From Limnoperna fortunei (lineage: Eukaryota; Mollusca; Bivalvia; Mytilida; Modiolidae), in NCBI GenBank assembly GCA_944474755.1, contig OX104116.1, positions 4,653,547 to 4,717,546 on the forward strand: 64,000 nt of DNA, given 5' to 3'. Positions within the stretch are counted from its first letter, which is position 1. Every line of letters starts with the position of its first letter. A program made the position numbers and the translations under genes. Below are positions 13,301 to 26,200 of the stretch, in pieces. The notes beneath the pieces are model-generated. The model searched no databases, was not told where the DNA came from, and saw only the letters and a list, made by a program, of their open reading frames with translations.

Positions 13301-16300
13301 TTTTATAGACGCTACAAAAGTTCGATTTACCGTCCCTTCTCTATTGTTAATTGGGTGTTAAAAATTCTTATATAGTGATGTCATATGGTAACCGTATTCA
13401 ATAGGTATAATGTAACGTCGTATAAACTAGTTGTATACTGATTTTCTACTGTCGCAAAAACTAGGCATGTAGTTCCTGCAACCGCTCGATTTGCTGTCAC
13501 TACTCGACTGCCCAAACATTTGTTCCATGTACTCTAACACTTTTACCCAGTGAGCATCAGAAATAAATATGTCTCGTCTGGATTATCTGGTTTTGCTCTA
13601 TGAAAACACGTTGAAGTTAAATCATTTTGATGTTCCCTTTATTACAATTAGCATATACAATTCAACACATTGATTTCTTTAAAGATAACCATACTTCATT
13701 TTTTGGATTGTGTAAGAAACTAAGACGTTTTTATAAACTGGAAACCTCCTATCTATGCAACGGAAAACACCGTATATATGAAGCAGTAGTAAACAAAATG
13801 AAATCATTTCGATTAAGAACTAGAAGAACTAATCTTTTTAAAAATAATATTTGTTTAATTTTTGCACGAGGCCAAGACCAGCTCTCACCTCCTAATTCCC
13901 TAATGCGTGACAGTAATAACAACACTATATTAGTTGAATGAGACCAGTGGAACATGATACCGCCATATATAGTATAATTTTGGTTATTGTCTTTTAGTTG
14001 TCTCTGGGCATTAATAAAAATCATTAAAAAAACAACAAAACACAAATCCCGTAAACATTGAATAAATAAGTGAAACAAAAAGTACTATGAATTAGAAACA
14101 ATACTTATCAAAGATATCAAAGAAATCTGATTTACTACACGTGACGAGAGTTGTTTTTAACACATATTTATCGTTTCGCTATTAAGATGTATAATAAAAA
14201 CAACGTTATTATAGTTAACCCATGTAAGGAATCTCCGTGCGATAATAACGGAACATGTTTGGTAGATGATGATGGTATGGTGTATTGTGAGTGTACAGCA
14301 GTGTTTGCTGGACCTTTTTGTAAAGATCAAGGTAAGTATGAAATATGTGTAAAAGTTAAGAGCAATGTTTTAAAATTCTTCCGTAAATAGCCGATTCTGG
14401 TACAGATTACCCAGTACAAATGAGCTCACGCGCACACATCTGTAGTTGCTGCGTCATCCAATCAAAACGCCTGAAACAAGAACGTTGTTATGTAAGCATA
14501 ACAACGTTCTTCTATGACGTTCTTGTTTCCGGCGTTCTGATTGGACGTCAGAGACAATGGAGTCTACAACAATGGAGAGTCTATATGTTATAGCGATGTG
14601 AAAGTTGTTGGTTTACAGAAGAAATAGGTACTTTCATACGTTTTGGGGAAAGTCCGTGTAAACTTTCACTCGTGATAGAAATTTTTATGTCTTTTGGCTC
14701 GTTCGGCTGCGCTCCACTCGCGAAAAGACATAAAATTTCTATCACTCGTGCAAGATCAACCGATCTTTCCCAAAAAAGTATTAAAGATCCTATTGATCTT
14801 TATAAAATAGTGATTTTCTATTGACAATTTAACTAGGCTCTTTATAGACGCTACAAAAGTTTAATTTCCCGTCCCTTCTTGATTGTTAATAGGGTGTTAA
14901 AAATTCTTATGTTGTGATTTCATATAGTAACAGTATTTAATAGATATAAACTATATATAAAGTTAATGTAACGTCTTCTAAAATCCTTGTATACTAATTT
15001 TATACTGTCGCTAAAACTAGGCATGTAGTTGCTGCAACAGCTCGATTTGCTGTCCCTACTCGATTGCACATACCTTTGTTCCATGTAGCCCAACACTTTT
15101 ACCCAGTGAACATCAGAAATAAATATGATTCGTCTGGATTATTTGGTTTTGCTCTATGAAAGCACATTGAAGTTAAGTCATTTTAATGTTCCCTTTATTA
15201 CAATTAATGTAAAGTTAATGTAACATCTTCTAAAATCCTTGCATGCTGATTTTCTACTGTCGCTAAAACTAGGCATGTAGTTGCTGCAACAGCATTGATT
15301 TCTTTAAAGATAATCATACTTCGTTTTTAGATTGTATAAGGAACTAAGACGTTTTTATAAACTGGACACCTCCTATCTACGCCATGAGAAGCATTAGTAA
15401 ACAAAATGAAATCATTTCAATTAAGCAGAAAATAAATAAAAGAAAAACAAAACAAAAATGCCGTAAACATTGAATGAATAAGTATAACAAAAAGTACTAT
15501 GAATTAGAAACAATACTTATCAAAGATATCAAAGAAATCTGATTTACTACACGTGACGAGAGTTGTTTTTAACACATATTTATCGTTTCGCTATTAAGAT
15601 GTATAATACAAACAACGTTATTATAGTTAACCCATGTAAGGAATCTCCGTGCGATAATAACGGAACATGTTTGGTAGATGATGATGGTATGGTGTATTGT
15701 GAGTGTACAGCAGAGTTTGCTGGACCTTTTTGTAAAGATCAAGGTATGTATGAAATATATGTAAAAGTTAATAGCAATGTTTTAAAATTCTTCCGTAAAT
15801 AGCCGATTCTGGTACAGATGACCAGTACAAATGAGCTCACGCGCACACATCTGTAGTTGCTGCGTCATCCAATCATAACGCCAGAAACAAGAACGTTGTT
15901 ATGTAAGCATAACAACGTTCTTCTATGACGTTCTTGATTCCGGCGTTCTGATTGGACGTAAGAGACAATGGAGTCTACAACAATGGAGAGTCTATATGTT
16001 ATAGCGATGTGAAAGTTGTTGGTTTACAGAAGAAATAGGTACTTTCATACGTTTTGGGGAAAGTCCGTGTAAACTTTCACTCGTGATAGAAATTTTTATG
16101 TCTTTTGGCTCGTTCGGCTGCGCTCCACTCGCGAAAAGACATAAAATTTCTATCACTCGTGCAAGATCAACCGATCTTTCCCAAAAAAGTATTAAAGAAC
16201 CTATTGATCTTTATAAAATAGTGATTTTCTATTGACAATTTAACTAGGCTCTTTATAGACGCTACAAAAGTTTGATTTCCCGTCCCTTCTTGATTGTTAA

Positions 16301-19300
16301 TAGGGTGTTAAAAATTCTTATGTTGTGATTTCATATAGTAACAGTATTTAATAGATATAAACTATATATAAAGTTAATGTAACGTCTTCTAAAATCCTTG
16401 TATACTAATTTTATACTGTCGCTAAAACTAGGCATGTAGTTGCTGCAACAACTAGATTTGCTGTCCCTACTCGATTGCAAATACCTTTGTTCCATGTAGC
16501 CCAACACTTTTAGCCAGTGAACATCAGAAATAAATATGTCTCGTCTAGATTATCTGGTTTTGCTCTATGAAAGCACATTGAAGTTAAATCATTTTGATGT
16601 TCCCTTTATTACAATTAATTTATACAATTCACCACATTGATTTCTTTAAAGAAATTTAAGTAACTTCACGTGACGAGAGTTGTTTTGAACACATATTTAT
16701 GGTTTCGCTATTTAGTTGTATAATAATACCAACGTTATTATAGTTGACCCATGTAAGGAATTTCCGTGCAAAAATGACGGAACATGTTTGGTAGATGTTG
16801 ATGGTATTGCGAAGTGTGAGTGTACAAAAGAGTTTGCTGGACCTTTTTGTGAAGATATAGGTATGTATGAAATATATATATATAAGTTAATAGCAATATT
16901 TTAACAATCTTTATAAAATAGTGATTTTCTATTGTCATTTTAACTAGGCTTTTTATAGACGCTACAAAAGTTCGATTTACCGTCCCTTCTCTATTGTTAA
17001 TTGGGTGTTAAAAATTCTTATATAGTGATGTCATATGGTAACCGTATTCAATAGGTATAATGTAACGTCGTATAAACTAGTTGTATACTGATTTTCTACT
17101 GTCGCAAAAACTAGGCATGTAGTTCCTGCAACCGCTCGATTTGCTGTCACTACTCGACTGCCCAAACATTTGTTCCATGTACTCTAACACTTTTACCCAG
17201 TGAGCATCAGAAATAAATATGTCTCGTCTGGATTATCTGGTTTTGCTCTATGAAAACACGTTGAAGTTAAATCATTTTGATGTTCCCTTTATTACAATTA
17301 GCATATACAATTCAACACATTGATTTCTTTAAAGATAACCATACTTCATTTTTTGGATTGTGTAAGAAACTAAGACGTTTTTATAAACTGGAAACCTCCT
17401 ATCTATGCAACGGAAAACACCGTATATATGAAGCAGTAGTAAACAAAATGAAATCATTTCGATTAAGAACTAGAAGAACTAATCTTTTTAAAAATAATAT
17501 TTGTTTAATTTTTGCACGAGGCCAAGACCAGCTCTCACCTCCTAATTCCCTAATGCGTGACAGTAATAACAACACTATATTAGTTGAATGAGACCAGTGG
17601 AACATGATACCGCCATATATAGTATAATTTTGGTTATTGTCTTTTAGTTGTCTCTGGGCATTAATAAAAATCATTAAAAAAAACAACAAAACACAAATCC
17701 CGTAAACATTGAATAAATAAGTGAAACAAAAAGTACTATGAATTAGAAACAATACTTATCAAAGATATCAAAGAAATCTGATTTACTACACGTGACGAGA
17801 GTTGTTTTTAACACATATTTATCGTTTCGCTATTAAGATGTATAATAAAAACAACGTTATTATAGTTAACCCATGTAAGGAATCTCCGTGCGATAATAAC
17901 GGAACATGTTTGGTAGATGATGATGGTATGGTGTATTGTGAGTGTACAGCAGTGTTTGCTGGACCTTTTTGTAAAGATCAAGGTATGTATGAAATATGTG
18001 TAAAAGTTAAGAGCAATGTTTTAAAATTCTTCCGTAAATAGCCGATTCTGGTACAGATTACCCAGTACAAATGAGCTCACGCGCACACATCTGTAGTTGC
18101 TGCGTCATCCAATCAAAACGCCTGAAACAAGAACGTTGTTATGTAAGCATAACAACGTTCTTCTATGACGTTCTTGTTTCCGGCGTTCTGATTGGACGTC
18201 AGAGACAATGGAGTCTACAACAATGGAGAGTCTATATGTTATAGCGATGTGAAAGTTGTTGGTTTACAGAAGAAATAGGTACTTTCATACGTTTTGGGGA
18301 AAGTCCGTGTAAACTTTCACTCGTGATAGAAATTTTTATGTCTTTTGGCTCGTTCGGCTGCGCTCCACTCGCGAAAAGACATAAAATTTCTATCACTCGT
18401 GCAAGATCAACCGATCTTTCCCAAAAAAGTATTAAAGAACCTATTGATCTTTATAAAATAGTGATTTTCTATTGACAATTTAACTAGGCTCTTTATAGAC
18501 GCTACAAAAGTTTAATTTCCCGTCCCTTCTTGATTGTTAATAGGGTGTTAAAAATTCTTATGTTGTGATTTCATATAGTAACAGTATTTAATAGATATAA
18601 ACTATATATAAAGTTAATGTAACGTCTTCTAAAATCCTTGTATACTAATTTTATACTGTCGCTAAAACTAGGCATGTAGTTGCTGCAACAGCTCGATTTG
18701 CTGTCCCTACTCGATTGCACATACCTTTGTTCCATGTAGCCCAACACTTTTACCCAGTGAACATCAGAAATAAATATGATTCGTCTGGATTATTTGGTTT
18801 TGCTCTATGAAAGCACATTGAAGTTAAATCATTTTAATGTTCCCTTTATTACAATTAATGTAAAGTTAATGTAACATCTTCTAAAATCCTTGCATGCTGA
18901 TTTTCTACTGTCGCTAAAACTAGGCATGTAGTTGCTGCAACAGCATTGATTTCTTTAAAGATAATCATACTTCGTTTTTAGATTGTATAAGGAACTATGA
19001 CGTTTTTATAAACTGGACACCTCCTATCTACGCCATGAGAAGCATTAGTGAACAAAATGAAATCATTTCAATTAAGCAGAAAATAAATAAAAGAAAAACA
19101 AAACAAAAATGCCGTAAACATTGAATGAATAAGTATAACAAAAAGTACTATGAATTAGAAACAATACTTATCAAAGATATCAAAGAAATCTGATTTACTA
19201 CACGTGACGAGAGTTGTTTTTAACACATATTTATCGTTTCGCTATTAAGATGTATAATACAAACAACGTTATTATAGTTAACCCATGTAAAGAATCTCCG

Positions 19301-22300
19301 TGCGATAATAACGGAACATGTTTGGTAGATGATGATGGTATGGTGTATTGTGAGTGTACAGCAGAGTTTGCTGGACCTTTTTGTAAAGATCAAGGTATGT
19401 ATGAAATATATGTAAAAGTTAATAGCAATGTTTTAAAATTCTTCCGTAAATAGCCGATTCTGGTACAGATGACCAGTACAAATGAGCTCACGCGCACACA
19501 TCTGTAGTTGCTGCGTCATCCAATCATAACGCCAGAAACAAGAACGTTGTTATGTAAGCATAACAACGTTCTTCTATGACGTTCTTGATTCCGGCGTTCT
19601 GATTGGACGTAAGAGACAATGGAGTCTACAACAATGGAGAGTCTATATGTTATAGCGATGTGAAAGTTGTTGGTTTACAGAAGAAATAGGTACTTTCATA
19701 CGTTTTGGGGAAAGTCCGTGTAAACTTTCACTCGTGATAGAAATTTTTATGTCTTTTGGCTCGTTCGGCTGCGCTCCACTCGCGAAAAGACATAAAATTT
19801 CTATCACTCGTGCAAGATCAACCGATCTTTCCCAAAAAAGTATTAAAGAACCTATTGATCTTTATAAAATAGTGATTTTCTATTGACAATTTAACTAGGC
19901 TCTTTATAGACGCTACAAAAGTTTGATTTCCCGTCCCTTCTTGATTGTTAATAGGGTGTTAAAAATTCTTATGTTGTGATTTCATATAGTAACAGTATTT
20001 AATAGATATAAACTATATATGAAGTTAATGTAACGTCTTCTAAAATCCTTGTATACTAATTTTATACTGTCGCTAAAACTAGGCATGTAGTTGCTGCAAC
20101 AACTAGATTTGCTGTCCCTACTCGATTGCAAATACCTTTGTTCTATGTAGCCCAACACTTTTAGCCAGTGAACATCAGAAATAAATATGTCTCGTCTAGA
20201 TTATCTGGTTTTGCTCTATGAAAGCACATTGAAGTTAAATCATTTTGATGTTCCCTTTATTACAATTAATTTATACAATTCACCACATTGATTTCTTTAA
20301 AGAAATTTAAGTAACTTCACGTGACGAGAGTTGTTTTGAACACATATTTATGGTTTCGCTATTTAGTTGTATAATAATACCAACGTTATTATAGTTGACC
20401 CATGTAAGGAATTTCCGTGCGAAAATGACGGAACATGTTTTGTAGATGTTGATGGTATTGCGAAGTGTGAGTGTACAGAAGAGTTTGCTGGACATTTTTG
20501 TGAAGATCTAGGTATGTATGAAATATGTATAAAAGTGAATAGCAATGTTTTTATAAAATAGTGATTTTCTATTGTCACTTTATTTAGGCTTGTTGTAGTC
20601 GCTACAACAGTTCGATTTACCGTCACTACTCGATTGCCTTTAACTTTTATTCCATATACTCCAACCGTTTTTCTCAGTAATTACAAGAAATAATTTTTCC
20701 TCTTCTGCAAAAATTATTATCGTTATCGTCCTTTATTATGTTACAACCAATCTGTGAAATCAGCCGTTTCTTGAAATGGCTAAAATTTTTAGCCTTTTCC
20801 TGAAATGAATAATTCACTCAGCCGTTTCATGAAAAGGCTAAATATTTCAGCCATTTCATTAAATGACTAAAAAGTTGCTTTAGTCTTTTCATGGAATGGC
20901 TAAACTAAGAAATAAGCCTTTAAAACAAAACAAGACAAAGACTGAAGTTTACACCATCTTTTATTTTTATTAAGCTCTGAACATTGCATAAAACAATAGC
21001 ATAATAAAGCACATTATGTAAGCACATCAAATGAGTGATGCAGATAATATAATGAGATTTTCAATTGTCTACTGGCACAATAAGTACAGTACAACACCAC
21101 ACAAAAGGTTCATGTTTAATTCACATACATCGTTCTACTTATTCTTACACGTGAGACTGTTGTGTCATCTACTGTTACACATTTTACCAGCCTTAAAACA
21201 CTTGCATCTGTTGGTTTGACATTGTTTTTACCATGTGCACAATCACATAAAAAAAACCTTGCCCGCCTGATGTTGTTGCTTTCACAGATTGGCGAAGTGT
21301 CACTGTACATTCCATGTTAAAATCACAATTAGTCAGCAGCTTTTGTGGACATAGATCACATTGATTCCTTACGTATTTGGAACTTATTATTCCGGACCTG
21401 ACAGCAATAGTGTACATATTTTGTTCATCACAATCCAGAATTACACTAAGAATGTTTCGTGGGTCACTTCTTCCTCTGTCAACCATAGGTATAGGAATAG
21501 CTGTTTGTTTGTTTGATGGTGTTTAACGCCACTTTCAGCAATTTTTCTGCTTATCATGGCGTCCAGTTTTTATTGGGTAAGGAAGCCAGAGTACCCAGAG
21601 AAAACCTGCGACCTGCGGTATGAAAACTGGCAATCGTTGTCAATTAAGATTGGAGTCGAGTACACCCTGCCTGCAGTGAGAATTGAACCGCAATCTCAGT
21701 GTTGACAGACCACGTGATCAATAGTAGACGAACTACCTTGACAACTCGGCCACCGAGGCCCCTATAGGAATAGCAACATTGTCTCCTACTTCGCCAGACT
21801 TAAGATCAACACGTGATCTTTTGATTTGACCATTCTCTCAGCTTGCGACAACTGAGAATCACGAGCCCTCTTTCTCTGCTGTAGTATTGTTTCGTGCGGT
21901 TGAGCCAAGTTGGAATCAGATGCAGGCACTGGATTGGTTGTGGCTCGTCGGTTCTAGTAGGTGTAGATTGTGGCTCGTCGGTTTTATTAGATGTAGGTTG
22001 TGGCTCGTAATTAGAGTATGATTAAACACATTTTTTTAAGAAGCCATTTTGTTGACACAATTTAAGTTTTCTTTTTTCAGGTATGATCAAAGAAGTAATT
22101 AATTCAGAACAAATAATCATTAATAATAAAATATAATAATAATAAAGCAATAAATGTAGATAATCAAAGGGTAGTGGGAGTGGGGTTTACCATAGGTTTT
22201 GATAAACTTGCACAATGCTGTGTTGCTTTAATTTGACTATGATCATTTTAAATGTTCTTATTTTGCATTTTGTGGTATATTCAAAAAAAATTATACCCGT

Positions 22301-23233
22301 TATGATATCTAAGGCATAACTAAACTCAAGACATTATTACATAGATTGGCTGAAACTGAACCAGTCAATCTGTGTACCACTGATATGGAGATTTCATGAA
22401 ATGGCTGAAATATTTAGCCGTTTCATGAAGCATCTGAGTGAATAAGTCATTTCACGAAAAGGCTAAAAATTTTAGCCATTACATGAAACGGCTGATTTCA
22501 CAGAGTGGCTGTAACATATTTAGCTTAAATACAATAAATCAATCATATACTAGTTATGTTTTATTTGTTTAATAATAAATGTTTAGCATATCAAGCATTA
22601 TATATATACATTATACGTTATTGAAAAGTTTTACACAAGGAACTAAAATCCGGACAAATGAAACTTACTTTACATGCGACAATTTTTTAAATATAATTTA
22701 GTTCCGATTGATGATTGTAAACTTGATTGTCAAAACGGAGGAACTTGCACGATAACTTTGGAAGGGGATCCTAAGTGTCAGTGTACGGATACATTTGGAG
22801 GAGATCTTTGTGAAGGTACATTAAGGTTTATTTATAATATTAAATAATTTTTTAGATGCATTAAAATCCATTGGACTTCGGATTTTAATTGCCCACTATC
22901 GACGCAGCACATAGTTTCAAACTGATAAGAACATCGGCTTTGTAAAAGATTTGAAAGCTACTCTTTTCTTTAATGCAGTTGAATATAACGTACCACAGTG
23001 TTCTTGTCCTGTTGCTAGGATTCCATTTATCGAAAATGCAGTTGCCTTTAACGTGACATAATTGTTATATGTCCTGTGGGTTTCTAGTTTTTCCATTTTT
23101 CTTAATTGTAGTTGCCTTTAACGTAGCACAATGGTCATGTCCTGACGGTTTCCTGATGGTTCCACCTGGGTCTGGCAAATGCTATTATATTTGCACTGCT
23201 GCTTCACAATCATGGCTAGCTGCAGAGGTACAT

Positions 23234-23280
<47 letters not shown>

Positions 23281-26200
23281 TTTGTTTGTTTGTTTGTTTG
23301 TTTGTTTGTTTTGGTTGTTTATTTATTTATTTATTTATTTATTTATTATTTATATTCACATAACGTTTAAATGTCTTCAATGGATTAGCCTATTAATACA
23401 TTGCAGTACGACGCTTGTACATATTTTTATATTGAAGAAAATTAAATTATCTACACCTTTCTCATAAGGTAGTTGATCGGAATGTTAAGAATGGACAACA
23501 ACTCTGTTGTTTGTCAACACGGTATTTAAAAACATTCTTACAAAAGTGCCACTGTTTAAAGCTATAATGTCACAGGAACAAAATGTCACAAGAAGCTATA
23601 ATGTCACAGGAACAAAATGTCACAAGAAAAACCTAACAGGATAAATGAACTCACATGAATAAATGTTAGACCCAGACTAGATCAAATGTGCGATAAGTCG
23701 TATTTTGAGCCCCTGAAAAAAACTGTTGGTTTTTACATTTTGTACATATACATAATATGTTAATACATTTAAACCAATGTACATCAGTGACGTTATATCT
23801 GTTATTTATTATCAATTTATTGCAATAGTCATATGTACCGTTTTGAATATCTAAATTGCTTCATAATTATCCTGTTACATACTTAAATATCTATTGCTTT
23901 AAAACAATTATTTTTTGAGTTTTACATTTCCTGAGAGATCGACTGGTTATTATGGCTGAAGTTTGTTGTTCGATTTATTTGTGTTGAAATTTTGGTCAAT
24001 TGTTTTCGTTGAAGGCCACCTGTGTGAAAATAGAAGCAACACTATGAGAGCCAAATACCATCGCTGAAAGATATGCCGTAACAGCAGTCCTGAATAGTTA
24101 GTAAAAATTGTAAACAAAGATCACGAATGTTTTTTTTTATTTTAGATCAACCGAAATATATTTTGTTCCTTGTTGTTAATAATCTTTGTATTTTTAATGA
24201 CATTTCATACCTTTTCATCATTCGTTGAACATTGACTTTGGTTTATTGCTGGTATTACTTTTTAAAATATAATAATACACGAACGTGTAAGCGCATAACA
24301 AGCGTTTAAAACAATTTTAGTTAATGAAAAGTACTGGACGGGTGCATCTGATGGTGTCAAAGAGGGAACAACTAAATTTGTCGGTAGTGGACAACCATTC
24401 AACTTACCTATTTCTGGTAAGTTATTTAATTTAAAAAACGGAGTTCAAGTATTTAGTTTGCTATATTTTTCGTCCAAGCGCATTTAATGCTCATGTTGCG
24501 ACCAATCGAGCTTCTGGAGAAGTAATTTGCCCAGCATTGGTATCTTTGATTACATTTTTGCTAAATTATATTTTACCACAAAAAACGAAGTGGTGTATTA
24601 CCTTGAAATCCCAACCTTTTCAAAATGTAACTATTTTTAACTTTTTTTATGATAATGCTATTTTGTATTAAAGGGTTTCAATATTTTTTTAAATAAAAAA
24701 GGAACACAGTTTTTTATTATATGCCACTTAGGTCTTCACATCAGTCTTTTTCTAGTGTTTGTAATGACGAAACTATTGTATTCACTACCTGTTAATTTTT
24801 ATTTGTATTTAAAAACAATTCATGTTCATTATTCAATAAAATAGCTCTGCGTTTTGTTATCTACACATTACAGTTGATTTATTTAGGCACCAACACTGCT
24901 GAAAAGGACTGTGTTGAAGTTGTTAGAACAAGTGATGCATCTAATTGGCAATTTCAGTATACATCATGCACAGTTTTTAATAGAAAATGCCTTTGGGAAA
25001 TGTTGGTAAGTCGCTAGAAACAGCTTTAAGTCAGCCTCATGATGCAGTAATGAAACTAATAAATCCTTAATTACATTTCATTTCTTTATTTTGTGTGTTA
25101 ATAGAAAAAATATTATAAACAACTTAATTACTAACTACTTTTCTCTGTATCAAAACGATCCAAATTTCAAAGATGAATTTAGCGTTATTAAGATTTTGCA
25201 ATAAAATGACAAGAATGCACTAGGCGAAACACAGACAACTCACGACAACAAACATCCGCTAACAACCAAAACATACAAACACAGACAACTCACGACAATA
25301 AACATCCGCTAACAACCAAAACACACAAACACAGACAACTCACGACAACAAACATCCGCTAACAACCAAAACACACAAACACAGACAACTCACGACAACA
25401 AACATCCGCTAACAACCAAAACACACAAACACAGACAACTCACGACAACACATACGCTAACAACCAAAACATACAAACACAGACAACTCACGACAATAAA
25501 CATCCGCTAACAACCAAAACACACAAACACAGACAACTCACGAAAACAAACATCCGCTAACAACCAAAACATACAAACACAGACAACTCACGACAACAAA
25601 CATCCGCTAACAACCAAAACATACAAACACAGACAAATCACGACAACAAACATCCACTAACAACCAAAACATACAAACACAGACAACTCACGACAACAAA
25701 CATCCGCTAACAACCAAAACATACAAACACAGACAACTCACGACAACAAACATCCGCTAACAACCAAAGCATACATTAAGTAAGCAACTCTTTCTGAACG
25801 ATATAAAATAAGACGAACCTTGACTGTGATAAAACTCTTGCTTTATAAACCTTTAAGTTAGCAAAATGTATATGTCACGAAAATCACCGTTTAGAAATGC
25901 CAGTCCTAGAGAGGTACAGTTTGTGTTATTTAAGGAATACAAACCATATTATATCGTATAATCTGCTCAGAAATTTGAAGTATTCCTTATAATTTAATTT
26001 TAACTATAAATCTTATCAATTTTTGCGATAAAAGCGTCGATGACGTCGTGGAACTATTTGAATTTTAACGGCGTTAGAATAGGTCAAAGGTCACGCAAGT
26101 TATTTCTTATAATATGGTTTGCCCGATTTGAATTGACCAATCAGATTTCAGCTTACAAAGCAAATTAATATTACTTGTACGAAATAAATATTTGAAAAAT

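Larger units (their letters stand above)
8954..20511 (+). repeat. Tandem segmental amplification, 3.65-kb unit with three EGF exons
   Basis: Type B exons start at 8954, 13094, 16744 and 20395; type A exons at 10565/11977, 14215/15627 and 17866/19278. The spacing between equivalents is 3650 or 3651 bp (4140 in the first unit because of the insertion at 9072). Introns, hairpin blocks and relic exons are copied with the exons and show only scattered single-base differences in the stretches compared, so the amplification is recent or homogenised by gene conversion. Confidence 0.9.
20739..22516 (-). mobile_element. Ginger/KRBA2-like DNA transposon, non-autonomous remnant
   Basis: Terminal inverted repeats start TGTTACAACCAATCTGTG (20739) and, on the other strand, TGTTACAGCCACTCTGTG (22516). 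The termini are followed by repeated, partly palindromic AGCCGTTTCATGAAA/TGGCTAAA blocks over about 170 bp on each side. TGTTA ends fit the Ginger group. The inside holds a damaged minus-strand C-terminal transposase piece and a nested SINE (21502-21762). Confidence 0.6.

Noticed and set aside
10028..17752. Minus-strand frames of 109-126 codons repeated three times (10028, 13749, 17399)
   Set aside because: They read across the relic EGF acceptor and intron repeats, change length by frameshift between otherwise identical units, and show no domain.
6821..20561. Small cysteine-rich secreted peptides starting MYN.TNVIIV before each EGF domain
   Set aside because: The part before the domain is intron: every copy has an acceptor AG directly before the domain and a GT donor directly after the last cysteine stretch, all in phase 1. 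They are internal exons, not separate peptide genes.
23179..23467. Hydrophobic protein rich in Phe-Ile-Tyr-Leu
   Set aside because: Translation of the TTTA/TTTG microsatellite.
25228..25774. CRISPR-like array
   Set aside because: Units are continuous tandem copies with no variable spacers, in a eukaryotic context.
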